A stretch of DNA of 64,000 bases from the NCBI RefSeq assembly GCF_020782875.1, contig NZ_JAJGBN010000001.1, positions 62,001 to 126,000 on the forward strand, given 5' to 3'. Position numbers and translations under genes: made by a program. The notes below the pieces were generated by a model. The model was not told the origin of the DNA and ran no database searches. It saw nothing but the letters and a program-made list of their open reading frames with translations. Each line of letters opens with the position of its first letter. Position 1 is the first letter of the stretch. This DNA is from Allomuricauda sp. M10. Lineage in GTDB: Bacteria; Bacteroidota; Bacteroidia; Flavobacteriales; Flavobacteriaceae. Shown in pieces: positions 55,904-63,790 of the stretch.

Positions 55904-55917
55904 TGTCATATATGACA
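55904..55917. promoter_or_regulatory. operator-like palindrome O1
   Basis: TGTCATATATGACA, a perfect 14-base palindrome between the two divergent genes. Same half-sites as O2 at 55951-55964. Confidence 0.65.
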
Positions 55918-55950
55918 TTAACTACGGTAAATATAAACCTTTTCTTGACT

Positions 55951-55964
55951 TGTCAAATATGGCA
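55951..55964. promoter_or_regulatory. operator-like palindrome O2
   Basis: TGTCA-AATA-TGGCA, 47 bases from O1 and overlapping the proposed ATG of the regulator gene. The shared form TGTCA-N4-TGRCA suggests cooperative autoregulation. Confidence 0.55.
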
Positions 55965-56195
55965 AGTATGGAAAAATTGGAAATTCTGAGGAAAATAGGA
56001 GAGAACATTAAAGAAGCGCGTCTCAAAAAAGGCTATACCCAAGTGGATCTAGTGGGTAAAATCGAGGCTAAAATTGACACTACAAACATTTCAAGAATCG
56101 AAAAGGGAAGAACCAATGCCACGATCATAACATTATATCGCATCAGCCAAGCCCTGGATATTCCATTATCTGAAATCTGCAAGCTAGAAGCTTAA
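55959..56195 (+). CDS. XRE-family helix-turn-helix regulator
   Basis: 78 residues from ATG 55959 (or 75 from 55968). Classical HTH_3 domain: IGENIKEARLKKGYTQVDLVGK, then ISRIEKGRTNATIITLYRISQALDIPL (in parts), with the recognition helix in the second part. An upstream ATG at 55881 would extend it through the operators and is rejected. It resembles small repressors that control nuclease or toxin modules. Its last codons (KLEA and stop) are written in heptamer units. Confidence 0.85.
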   Translation: MASMEKLEILRKIGENIKEARLKKGYTQVDLVGKIEAKIDTTNISRIEKGRTNATIITLYRISQALDIPLSEICKLEA

Positions 56196-56223
56196 AGCTT
56201 ATAACTAAAAACTCACCACTAAA
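56182..56223. repeat. heptamer array through the end of the regulator gene
   Basis: Six units in exact phase: AGCTAGA, AGCTTAA and four more of form NNCTNAN. The second contains the stop codon. Ends 2 bases before the stop of the convergent gene. Confidence 0.75.
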
Positions 56224-56225
56224 AC

Positions 56226-57743
56226 CTACTGCTCCTCTTCCGAAACCGTAAAACCACGGATGGCTTGGTTGGGTTCCATGATGTTATAACCCTTCCAAAA
56301 CTCGGGGTCATAGTTGGGCATATAGGTAGCCCGTACGGTCTTGTCCTCCTTGTAATTGGTAAAAGTGCCTTCGGGAATTTCTTCTTGATTAAAGACCACT
56401 AATTCCCATTTATTGGTCATGTTCATGCGAAAATCGATGTTCAACAACAGCTCGTTCTGCTTGCGGCGACCCTTTACGTGCTTGTTCTTTTCCACCACTT
56501 TTAAAGGTCGGTCCACGGCAAAGTAGCGTCCTTCGGCAAAATCCATAAACTGAAGATCATATTTACCACTGGGCAATTTGGCAAAGCGCATGGTGCCCTT
56601 GTATACATTTTCACGGTAGGTAATGCCCAACAATCTAAAATTGCGCAAACGCTTGGTGTTCTCAAAGTCGAGGCGCATAATGGCAAAATCCTCAATATTG
56701 ATATACAGTCGGCCCCTAAAATCGGCACTACTGCGCTTGGGTTCAAAGTCGATGACGTACACCCCGGCATCGTTGATGTCCGCGTAGCCCACCAGTTTAA
56801 ACTCGTAGCGGTTGGTTTTTTCAACCAGGTCCAGTTTGGTGTTTTCCTTGTAGTAGAGTTGGCTCAACATTTCACGAAGTTCGCCCCGTTGGCTGTCCGT
56901 CAATCCAGAAATGCTATCCTTTTGCATTTGGGCCTTCACCTTTTTCATCTGCTCCACACGCTCGTCATCAAACGTATCGATGATGGAGTCCACCTCTATC
57001 TTTTCACTAAAAATCCCCGATTTTATCTTGAGGTACGAACCCTGTTTCACGTTCTTTTTAAAAATCTCCTCCATGTGTTCGGCCAATTCCTCAAAAGAGC
57101 TTACGTTTCTTTTATCGAAAAGGTCCGCCGCCTTAAAAATGTCCAGTTTATACTTGGTGTGGTGCTTGTACAAATCACCCAAACTTTCGGTATAGTGATG
57201 AGCGTTTTTGGGAATGGAGTTGGCAATACTGTCCATAAGTTCCTTGTTCAGTTCCTTGATGGACGATTTTTCAAACCCAAAATCCACTTTTTGCATATTG
57301 GCCAGTTCGGAGGTTCGAAGGAAAAAGCGTTGCTTTATAGGATCTTTGTTCACGTTCTGGGGGATACGCTCTTTCATTTTCTCGATGATGTCATCCACCT
57401 CCAGTTCCTTGTCGAACACGTATACCCCACTCAGTTCAATGGCTTTGGAATTAATCAAAATGGTGCTGTCCTGCAATTGTTCCAAGGAGAAGCCTTTTTT
57501 TTCATACCCCATGGATGTAACATAAATAGAATCGGGTAAAGTGGCACCTGCATCCAACACAAAACTGAATCGGCCTTCCTCATTGGTGATCACGCCTTGG
57601 TACTCCCCATATTGCACGGTAGCATAGGGAATGCCTTTTTGTGTCTTGGCATCTACCAACCGGGAGCTTACGGTCTGTGCCGAGAGGGGCAAGCCTATGA
57701 AAAGGATAAATAGTAAATGGATCAGTGTTTTATTGATTGACAT
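56226..57743 (-). CDS. exported protein with carboxypeptidase-regulatory-like domain
   Basis: 505 residues starting at MSINKTLIHLLF (57743), giving a signal peptide that ends LSAQ. Residues about 22-100 form a CarboxypepD_reg-like beta domain (SRLVDAKTQKGIPYATVQYGEYQG). A long helical middle and a beta-rich end (RLYINIEDFAIMRLDFENTKRL, in parts) follow, as in flavobacterial cell-surface proteins of this type. Longer upstream reading through a leader without family residues is discarded. Function unknown. Confidence 0.8.
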   Translation of the reverse strand: MSINKTLIHLLFILFIGLPLSAQTVSSRLVDAKTQKGIPYATVQYGEYQGVITNEEGRFSFVLDAGATLPDSIYVTSMGYEKKGFSLEQLQDSTILINSKAIELSGVYVFDKELEVDDIIEKMKERIPQNVNKDPIKQRFFLRTSELANMQKVDFGFEKSSIKELNKELMDSIANSIPKNAHHYTESLGDLYKHHTKYKLDIFKAADLFDKRNVSSFEELAEHMEEIFKKNVKQGSYLKIKSGIFSEKIEVDSIIDTFDDERVEQMKKVKAQMQKDSISGLTDSQRGELREMLSQLYYKENTKLDLVEKTNRYEFKLVGYADINDAGVYVIDFEPKRSSADFRGRLYINIEDFAIMRLDFENTKRLRNFRLLGITYRENVYKGTMRFAKLPSGKYDLQFMDFAEGRYFAVDRPLKVVEKNKHVKGRRKQNELLLNIDFRMNMTNKWELVVFNQEEIPEGTFTNYKEDKTVRATYMPNYDPEFWKGYNIMEPNQAIRGFTVSEEEQ

Positions 57744-57852
57744 AGCTTTTTTTAAAGGTTCTACCATAAAGACACCTTTTGGGGGCCAAAGGTTGCTTCG
57801 GTGATTAGACGAGCTTTTGGGGAATTTGTGACAAAGGTCGGTAAACATTGGT

Positions 57853-57910
57853 CAATTTTCAATGGACAGCAATCAATTAACACTGTGGTCATTGCTTATT
57901 GCCCATTGTC
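57853..57910. repeat. heptamer hairpin upstream of the exported protein gene
   Basis: CAATTTT, CAATGGA and three more units (57853-57887) are followed by CATTGCT, TATTGCC and CATTGTC (57890-57910), inverted, so the whole folds back on itself with almost no loop. The 26-base dispersed segment begins inside its last unit. Confidence 0.75.
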
Positions 57911-57933
57911 ATTTTGAGTGAAACGAAAAATCT
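57908..57933. repeat. dispersed repeat segment, copy 3
   Basis: Identical to 54153-54178. Overlaps the end of the heptamer hairpin by 3 bases. Confidence 0.8.
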
Positions 57934-57945
57934 TTTTTATGTTTT

Positions 57946-58037
57946 GACACGAATTACACGAATTACACCAATTTACTCGAATGACTTGTCTGGGTGTCAT
58001 TTCGAACGTCCCGATAGTTATCGGGAGTGAGAAATCT
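57946..58037. repeat. partial copy C of the hairpin repeat
   Basis: Begins GACACGAATTACACG, with an extra tandem ACACGAATT unit, continues through CCCGATAGTTATCGGG to GAGAAATCT, and stops there. The right arm found in copies A and B is missing; the repeat abuts the stop codon of the gene at 58037. Confidence 0.8.
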
Positions 58038-58462
58038 CATAAGTCATCGATAGAAGTGGGCAAATTATCCGCGCGGTGGTCCAATAGTTTTCGGAAGAAT
58101 TTTTGAACGGCCATACTATCCGAACGCACCTTGATGAAATGATGGTCCATAAAAATGGAATAGACCGCCATATCGCCTTTATAAAGATTCAATTTATAGT
58201 AAGGTATGATTAATCCAAATGTTTCCAACAACGATCGGAACCGTATAATGATGCCCTTGGGACGCAATTCAATATTGCAGGTGTCCAAGTTGTTGTCCAA
58301 GATCAACAGGTTATGGATTTCCACACTGGCTTCGGTTATAAAAAGTTTGGGACTGCCAATGCCGCCCATGGCAAAGCGTTCCCTTAAGGGAAAGGGTTTG
58401 CCCACAGCCTCGTCTATTTTTTTGGTGATGTTTTTATCTGAGTATGAAACGTTCAACAGCAT
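58037..58462 (-). CDS. hypothetical protein, PH-like by eye
   Basis: 141 residues, soluble. The order of short hydrophobic strands (NIELRPKGIIIRFRSLL, LIIPYYKLNLYKG, YSIFMDHHFIKVRS) followed by a C-terminal helix (AVQKFFRKLLDH) is that of small PH/YdbT-like bacterial domains; this is a weak structural guess. Starts 2 bases after the VOC gene, so the two are an operon. Confidence 0.6.
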   Translation of the reverse strand: MLLNVSYSDKNITKKIDEAVGKPFPLRERFAMGGIGSPKLFITEASVEIHNLLILDNNLDTCNIELRPKGIIIRFRSLLETFGLIIPYYKLNLYKGDMAVYSIFMDHHFIKVRSDSMAVQKFFRKLLDHRADNLPTSIDDL

Positions 58463-58464
58463 CT

Positions 58465-58818
58465 TTACAGTTTTTGTCCAAACCGCAACAGGTTTCCTTC
58501 GCCATCAAGGGCGGAAAACTCCCGAAGACCCCAAGGCTTATTGCCCAAAGGTCCGTTAGGATGTACCACGCCGGTTTTTTTCAGTTCGGCATAAAGTCCA
58601 TCCACATCGGTCACATGGATGTAGCAGCTGGTGTTTTCTGGAAAAATCTTATCGTTGCATTTGGCAATATGTAGTTCAATTTGATCCCTACCGATCACGG
58701 CATAATGGTCATCTACCCAGCCCTGCTTGTCAAAGCCGAATTTCTCTTGATAAAAAGCGACCGATTTTCGTACATCAAGGGCAAAGAGTACCGGAACGGC
58801 GCGTTGTAAATGTTCCAT
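58465..58818 (-). CDS. VOC-family (glyoxalase/bleomycin-resistance-like) protein
   Basis: 117 residues forming one VOC module pair. Start VPVLFALDVRKSVAFYQEKFGF, then the histidine of IELHIAKC and the closing glutamate-type strand SALDGEGNLLRFG. Such proteins bind metal plus small ligands or sequester bleomycin-like drugs; the actual ligand is unknown. Confidence 0.85.
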   Translation of the reverse strand: MEHLQRAVPVLFALDVRKSVAFYQEKFGFDKQGWVDDHYAVIGRDQIELHIAKCNDKIFPENTSCYIHVTDVDGLYAELKKTGVVHPNGPLGNKPWGLREFSALDGEGNLLRFGQKL

Positions 58819-58870
58819 CTGCTAGTTTTTTCTAAAATTACAGTTTCTAGGATGTCAACACTAGTCCAGA

Positions 58871-58903
58871 TTGCCAAAAAAGGGCAAAAAATATGTAGTT
58901 TTG
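58871..58903 (+). promoter_or_regulatory. argS promoter
   Basis: TTG at 58871-58873, 22 bases, then TAGTTTTG at 58896-58903, an exact -7 match. The spacer contains an inverted pair TTGCC / GGCAA. Confidence 0.7.
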
Positions 58904-58904
58904 C

Positions 58905-58918
58905 AGGCTGAAAAGCCT
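58905..58918 (+). other. hairpin at the expected 5' end of the argS transcript
   Basis: AGGCT and AGCCT arms with a GAAA tetraloop, beginning 2 bases after the -7 element and ending 5 bases before the ATG. Resembles the hairpin after the rpsL promoter. Confidence 0.5.
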
Positions 58919-58923
58919 TTTAG

Positions 58924-60702
58924 ATGAGTTTGCAGAACGATTTGACCCAAAAAGTGATCGAGGCGGTAAAACAACTGTATCAAGTTGACCTGCCTGCGGT
59001 GGAATTTCAACCTACCCGAAAGGATTTTGAAGGGGATATTACCGTGGTGGTATTCCCCATGTTACGCTTTGTTAAGGGAAATCCGGTTCAAATCGGCACA
59101 CAGATCGGGGAATATCTGCAACAACATGTGGAGGAAGTGGCCAAATGCAATGTGGTCCAAGGCTTTTTGAACATTGTGATAGCGGAAAGCTATTATCTGA
59201 ATTTCTTCAACAGCATCAAGGATGAGGTGGATTTCGGTTATGTAAAAACACCATCACCGGGGGCTACCATGGTGGAATATTCATCCCCCAATACCAACAA
59301 ACCGCTGCACTTGGGGCATATCCGAAACAACTTATTAGGGTATTCGGTTGCCGAAATTTTGAAGGCTTCTGGTAAAAAAGTATACAAAGCCCAGATCATT
59401 AATGATCGTGGTATCCACATCTGTAAAAGTATGCTGGCCTGGCAGAAATTCGGGAAAGGGGAAACCCCAGAATCCTCTGGAATGAAAGGCGATCACTTGG
59501 TAGGGAAATACTATGTGGCTTTTGATAAGGCCTATAAGGAACAGATTGCGGAATTGGTAGCTGGAGGAATGCCTAAGGAAAAAGTTGAAAAGGAAGCTCC
59601 TATCTTGTTGGAAGCCCAAGAAATGCTACGTAAATGGGAGGCTGGAGATTCAGAAGTGGTTTCCTTGTGGAAAACAATGAACGCTTGGGTATATGCAGGT
59701 TTTGATACCACATACAAAAACCTTGGGGTTGATTTTGATAAACTGTACTACGAGAGCGATACCTACTTGTTGGGTCGCGATGTAGTAAAGGATGGACTTG
59801 AAAAAGGAGTCTTTTTTAAAAAAGAAGATGGCAGTGTGTGGATCGACCTGACCGAAGATGGCTTGGACGAGAAAATCGTATTGCGTTCCGATGGTACTGC
59901 GGTATATATGACCCAGGATATTGGCACGGCTCTTCAAAGAGTAACCGATTTTCCTGACATCAAAGGAATGGTGTACACGGTAGGTAACGAGCAGGATTAT
60001 CACTTTAAGGTCCTTTTCCTCATCTTGAAAAAGTTGGGATATAGTTGGGCCGAAAAATTGTACCACCTCAGTTATGGGATGGTGGATCTACCAAGCGGTA
60101 AAATGAAGAGCAGGGAAGGTACTGTGGTAGATGCCGATGATCTGATTCAAAACATGGAAGAGACCGCCGAGACCATTTCCAAGGAACTGGGCAAATTGGA
60201 TGGTTATTCCGAAGAGGAAAAACAAAAACTGTATAAAACCATAGGTTTGGGGGCTTTGAAATATTACATCCTAAAAGTAGATCCCAAAAAACGTATCCTG
60301 TTCAACCCGGAAGAATCCGTGGATTTTCAAGGGAACACGGGTCCGTTCATCCAATATACCTATGCTAGGATCCAATCCATTCTAAGAAAGGCGGGTTTTG
60401 ACGTCTCGACTGCGCTCGACGTGACAATGGAGCTTCATGAAAAGGAAAAGGAACTTTTGAAACAGATCCAATTGTTCCCAGAAACGATTCAACTTGCGGC
60501 CGAAAATTACAGTCCAGCGCTTATTGCCAACTATACCTACGATCTGGTAAAGGAGTTCAACTCGTTTTACCAACAAGTGTCCATTCTCGGGGAAACAGAC
60601 GAGCAAAAGAAAAACTTCAGGGTGCAGTTGTCCAAGAAAGTAGGGGAGGTGATTCAATCTGCCTTTAGACTTTTGGGGATTGAAGTACCCGAACGAATGT
60701 AA
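58924..60702 (+). CDS. argS: arginyl-tRNA synthetase
   Basis: 592-residue class I synthetase. HIGH motif is H129-L-G-H132 in NTNKPLHLGHIRNN; the KMSKS equivalent is K393-M-K-S-R397 in PSGKMKSREG; the C-terminal anticodon-binding DALR domain follows. At residues 493-501 (DVSTALDVT) the DNA is a palindromic word like the dispersed repeats of this clade, in frame and without harm to the frame. Own promoter with a tight leader. Confidence 0.98.
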   Translation: MSLQNDLTQKVIEAVKQLYQVDLPAVEFQPTRKDFEGDITVVVFPMLRFVKGNPVQIGTQIGEYLQQHVEEVAKCNVVQGFLNIVIAESYYLNFFNSIKDEVDFGYVKTPSPGATMVEYSSPNTNKPLHLGHIRNNLLGYSVAEILKASGKKVYKAQIINDRGIHICKSMLAWQKFGKGETPESSGMKGDHLVGKYYVAFDKAYKEQIAELVAGGMPKEKVEKEAPILLEAQEMLRKWEAGDSEVVSLWKTMNAWVYAGFDTTYKNLGVDFDKLYYESDTYLLGRDVVKDGLEKGVFFKKEDGSVWIDLTEDGLDEKIVLRSDGTAVYMTQDIGTALQRVTDFPDIKGMVYTVGNEQDYHFKVLFLILKKLGYSWAEKLYHLSYGMVDLPSGKMKSREGTVVDADDLIQNMEETAETISKELGKLDGYSEEEKQKLYKTIGLGALKYYILKVDPKKRILFNPEESVDFQGNTGPFIQYTYARIQSILRKAGFDVSTALDVTMELHEKEKELLKQIQLFPETIQLAAENYSPALIANYTYDLVKEFNSFYQQVSILGETDEQKKNFRVQLSKKVGEVIQSAFRLLGIEVPERM

Positions 60703-60713
60703 AAACCCTCCTA

Positions 60714-60733
60714 TGTTTGACAACTGTCAAACA
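60714..60733. repeat. 20-bp inverted repeat after argS
   Basis: TGTTTGACA and TGTCAAACA with a 2-base AC centre. It follows the argS stop by 11 bases; no T run follows on the plus strand, so termination is uncertain. Confidence 0.65.
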
Positions 60734-60736
60734 TCA

Positions 60737-60754
60737 CCTCCCTTTTAAGGGAGG
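60737..60754. repeat. hairpin at the 3' end of the DUF559 gene
   Basis: CCTCCCTT and AAGGGAGG arms with a 2-base TT loop; overlaps the DUF559 stop codon at 60745-60747. Confidence 0.65.
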
Positions 60755-61125
60755 AATTGTGAATCAGGATTAAAGTGCTGGGAAATTTCCCAAAGCACAA
60801 ATTCCAGGTTTTCGAAAACCATTTTATTTTCGAATCGGATAACGGTGAAGCCTAAGTCATTTAAGACGACGGTTCGGTTATTGTCATATTCTATGGCTTG
60901 CGGGGTATTGTGCACTTGTCCATCAAGCTCAATTACAAGTTTCTCGGCAGCGCAATAAAAGTCAACAATATAGTTCTTGATGCTATGCTGTCTATTGAAG
61001 CGACGTCCTTTTAACTTTCTGGCTTTTAGATGTCGCCACAAAAATGCTTCTGCAGGGGTTAAATTCTTTCTTAACTTTTTTCGATAGGGAAGTAGTTCCT
61101 TTCTATTGTGGATTCTTCTTTTCAT
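60745..61125 (-). CDS. DUF559 endonuclease-like protein
   Basis: 126 residues of the DUF559 group, related to Vsr very-short-patch endonucleases. The PD-(D/E)XK-type core is visible: FNRQHSIKNYIVDFYCAAEKLVIELDG, in parts, with D in VDF and E-L-D as likely metal ligands. Started at MKRRIHNRKE (61125), three codons after another ATG. Hairpins bound the gene on both sides, and similar DUF559 genes are often repeated in genomes, suggesting a passenger of a small cassette. Confidence 0.88.
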   Translation of the reverse strand: MKRRIHNRKELLPYRKKLRKNLTPAEAFLWRHLKARKLKGRRFNRQHSIKNYIVDFYCAAEKLVIELDGQVHNTPQAIEYDNNRTVVLNDLGFTVIRFENKMVFENLEFVLWEISQHFNPDSQFLP

Positions 61126-61144
61126 CAATCTCAACTTTAAGATT

Positions 61145-61165
61145 CCCCTCTTACCATAAGAGGGG
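61145..61165. repeat. hairpin upstream of DUF559 gene
   Basis: CCCCTCTT and AAGAGGGG arms with a 5-base loop. A counterpart of the CCTCCCTT hairpin at the other end of the gene. Confidence 0.7.
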
Positions 61166-61167
61166 TT

Positions 61168-61186
61168 GATTCAGTGTTGCTGAATC
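61168..61186. repeat. second hairpin upstream of DUF559 gene
   Basis: GATTCAG and CTGAATC with a TGTTG loop. The word GAATCAG also occurs at the opposite end of the cassette near 60761. Confidence 0.65.
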
Positions 61187-61216
61187 GGGGAGATTGATTG
61201 GGATAAATATAAGAAA

Positions 61217-63790
61217 TCAGAAATTGATTCTGAAACTCACGTTGGGAGTAATGCCCAAGGATACATTGTCCACGGTTTCAATTTCATCCTCATCGTTTAC
61301 CCGATAATATCGATTCAATGTGTTTTTACGATTGGTCAGGTTCAAAACCGAAAGCCCGGCATTGGCATTGATTCTCGGACTCAATCTAAAACTGTAAATG
61401 GCCGAGGCATCTGCCCTGAAATACTCGGGTAACCTGCTACTGTTCGGGGATTTAAAATTGATTCTGGAGGGTGTATAATCCGTGTCCAAACCTTGGTCAC
61501 CATCCATTGGCTCCGTGTAAGGCTTGCCAGTACGGTAGTTCAGGCCGATACTTAATTTAAGGTTGTTGTAGGTATAGGTCCCGGCAAAAGTAAGGGTATG
61601 GGTAATGTCTAGGTTATTCGGAAACTTCTGGGGCACTATGGAATCAAAAGTGTAATCGTTCTTGTTGTAGGCATAGCTAAGCCATGTGCTGTAATTCTCG
61701 CCTTTTTTGTTGATAAGGAATTCAATCCCTTTTACATCATAACTGCCAATTTCACCTGAAAATTGGTACTGGTTCTGAAAACCTTGGGTGCTGGTACTAA
61801 TGCCATTCACTTGTTTGTAGAAACCTTCCAATCCAACGTAAAAATGGTTTTTCTCATAGTTCATTCCCACAGAACCTTGCTTGCTTTTGGTCACGGGTAG
61901 GGAACTATCATTGGAGAGGATCCATCGGCGTTTCTCAATCCCCAAAAAGTTTTGCTCCAAATCTACTACTTGGTTGGTGGTCTGACTTTTGAACTCACCC
62001 AAAACTTCTGCCCTTAAATAATTGGCCAATCTAAAATTGAGATTTACCCTAGGTTCGATCAACAATTCTTTGAAGGTGTTCAGGTTTTCAATAAAATTGA
62101 AACGGGTACCTACTTTGGCAATAAACGTGTTTTCTGGAGTGTGGTAGTCGATTTCGGTATAAGGTGCATGAATTCGAACAACCCCTTTTATTTTGCTGTC
62201 GAAATTGGGTTCGTTTAGCACGGTGGTATTGGTAATGCCGGTTTCAATATATTGGTAGCCGTTGTTCCAGTTGAATTGGTCGGTCAACTTATAATTGGTA
62301 TCCAGTTTTAACGCGTTTTCTATGACCTCGTTTTGTTGGAACAATTGCTGTACCTGGTTCCCAAAAACGTTCTGCGCATCCAAATTATATCGGGAATAAT
62401 AGATGTTCAAATGAGAGGAAAACCTGTTGTTCCACTGACTTTGTAACTGCCCGCCAACGGAAAGGTTGTCCTGTTTTAAAAGACTGATATTGATTTCCCG
62501 ATCGGTAATATTATCCTCAATGTACCTTAGGTTGTTCTTGATGTGGATGGCACTCAACCGCAATTGATGTTCGTCATTGAGGTTGTACAGGATCTTTCCT
62601 GAAAAATCATAAAAGAAAAAATCTTCCTTTCTTACAATTTCATCATCTACAGAATTGTTGTTCTCGTCAGTGATTTCACTATCCTGAAAAGCGCGTTCAA
62701 AAAACTGGTTGTAGGTAGGGGAGTTCAAAAAATCGGTAGCAGACCGTCTTGCCGCAAATTGAATTCCCAATTTTTCGCTGAGGGGAACTTCGGTATAAAA
62801 ATCCCCGCTGATTAGGTTAAATCCGGCCCCTCCTTTCCACTGATCGGTAATTTTGTTGCTGGTTTCCATTTGGATTACGCCGCTCACGCCATCACCATAT
62901 GCAGCCGGAGTGCCATTTTTATAAATGGTCACTTGATCAGTCAAATATGGATTGAAGGCGGATATCAACCCAAAAAAATGTCCGGACTGATACATTTTGA
63001 TGCCGTTCCACAACACTAGGTTCTGATCGTTGGTTCCACCTCTCACATTGATATCGGATACGGTCTCATCAATACTTTTAATACCGGGAAGGGCTTGAAC
63101 GGTTTGAAGAATATCAGGTTCGATCTGCCCAGGTAGAATCCCGAATTCGGCTGTGTTCAGGGTGATACTTGCATCTTTCTCCTTGATGATACCTGTGGTA
63201 AGGAATTGGTAAACGATGACTTCGTTCAGTTGTTCCATGTGTGGTGTCATCAAAATTTTAGGACATTCCCCCAATCCGAGGAACTCAGCGACACTCATGT
63301 TTTGGGTAAGAAATCCTAAATAACGAATACGTATGGAAGCATCCTTGGGAACATCTTGAATAGTGAACTTGCCATCGTCCCCAGTAATCAAGGCTCGATT
63401 GGTTCCTAATATTTCAACGGTAGCTCCGGGTATGGAGTTGTCCGCAAAATTGTCCAGTACCATTCCACACAGATCAACATGCGAATTTTTGGTCAGGGTG
63501 TAATACCGGTCGTTGAGCTTTTTGTACTGAATCTGAAACTGCGCTTGAATATAGGATAGGATACCTTCCAATGACTCCGGAGCTTGTGGGGCATCAATAG
63601 TTAATCCTTCAAGGTCTTCATTGATATAGGAGAATTTTACGCTGAAACGTTCCTCCAAGGTTTTGATATAGGAAACAAGGGCAATGGAAGGTTGTTGTTC
63701 TTCCTGGGCATGAATGGAAACCAAACAAAAAAGGAAAAACAAGAAACCCAATAAGAGGCTTATATGCTTATTACGGCGTGTTCCCAGCAT
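61217..63790 (-). CDS. TonB-dependent receptor with STN and carboxypeptidase-like domains
   Basis: 857 residues. Signal peptide ending SIHAQ; an STN (secretin/TonB N-terminal) domain about 35-100; a CarboxypepD_reg-like domain about 108-190; a plug with LNTAEFGILPGQIEPDILQTVQALPGIKS (in parts) and NVRGGTNDQNLVLWNG; then the barrel to a final FRINF. The STN domain and the overlapping FecR gene mark it as a transducer that signals ligand binding to an anti-sigma factor. Substrate unknown. Confidence 0.92.
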   Translation of the reverse strand: MLGTRRNKHISLLLGFLFFLFCLVSIHAQEEQQPSIALVSYIKTLEERFSVKFSYINEDLEGLTIDAPQAPESLEGILSYIQAQFQIQYKKLNDRYYTLTKNSHVDLCGMVLDNFADNSIPGATVEILGTNRALITGDDGKFTIQDVPKDASIRIRYLGFLTQNMSVAEFLGLGECPKILMTPHMEQLNEVIVYQFLTTGIIKEKDASITLNTAEFGILPGQIEPDILQTVQALPGIKSIDETVSDINVRGGTNDQNLVLWNGIKMYQSGHFFGLISAFNPYLTDQVTIYKNGTPAAYGDGVSGVIQMETSNKITDQWKGGAGFNLISGDFYTEVPLSEKLGIQFAARRSATDFLNSPTYNQFFERAFQDSEITDENNNSVDDEIVRKEDFFFYDFSGKILYNLNDEHQLRLSAIHIKNNLRYIEDNITDREINISLLKQDNLSVGGQLQSQWNNRFSSHLNIYYSRYNLDAQNVFGNQVQQLFQQNEVIENALKLDTNYKLTDQFNWNNGYQYIETGITNTTVLNEPNFDSKIKGVVRIHAPYTEIDYHTPENTFIAKVGTRFNFIENLNTFKELLIEPRVNLNFRLANYLRAEVLGEFKSQTTNQVVDLEQNFLGIEKRRWILSNDSSLPVTKSKQGSVGMNYEKNHFYVGLEGFYKQVNGISTSTQGFQNQYQFSGEIGSYDVKGIEFLINKKGENYSTWLSYAYNKNDYTFDSIVPQKFPNNLDITHTLTFAGTYTYNNLKLSIGLNYRTGKPYTEPMDGDQGLDTDYTPSRINFKSPNSSRLPEYFRADASAIYSFRLSPRINANAGLSVLNLTNRKNTLNRYYRVNDEDEIETVDNVSLGITPNVSFRINF

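Noticed and set aside
56859..57539. 226-codon frame opposite the exported regulatory-domain protein
   Set aside because: Rich in F, H and L as expected for the complement of a K/E-rich gene; the minus-strand frame has a signal peptide and a recognisable domain.
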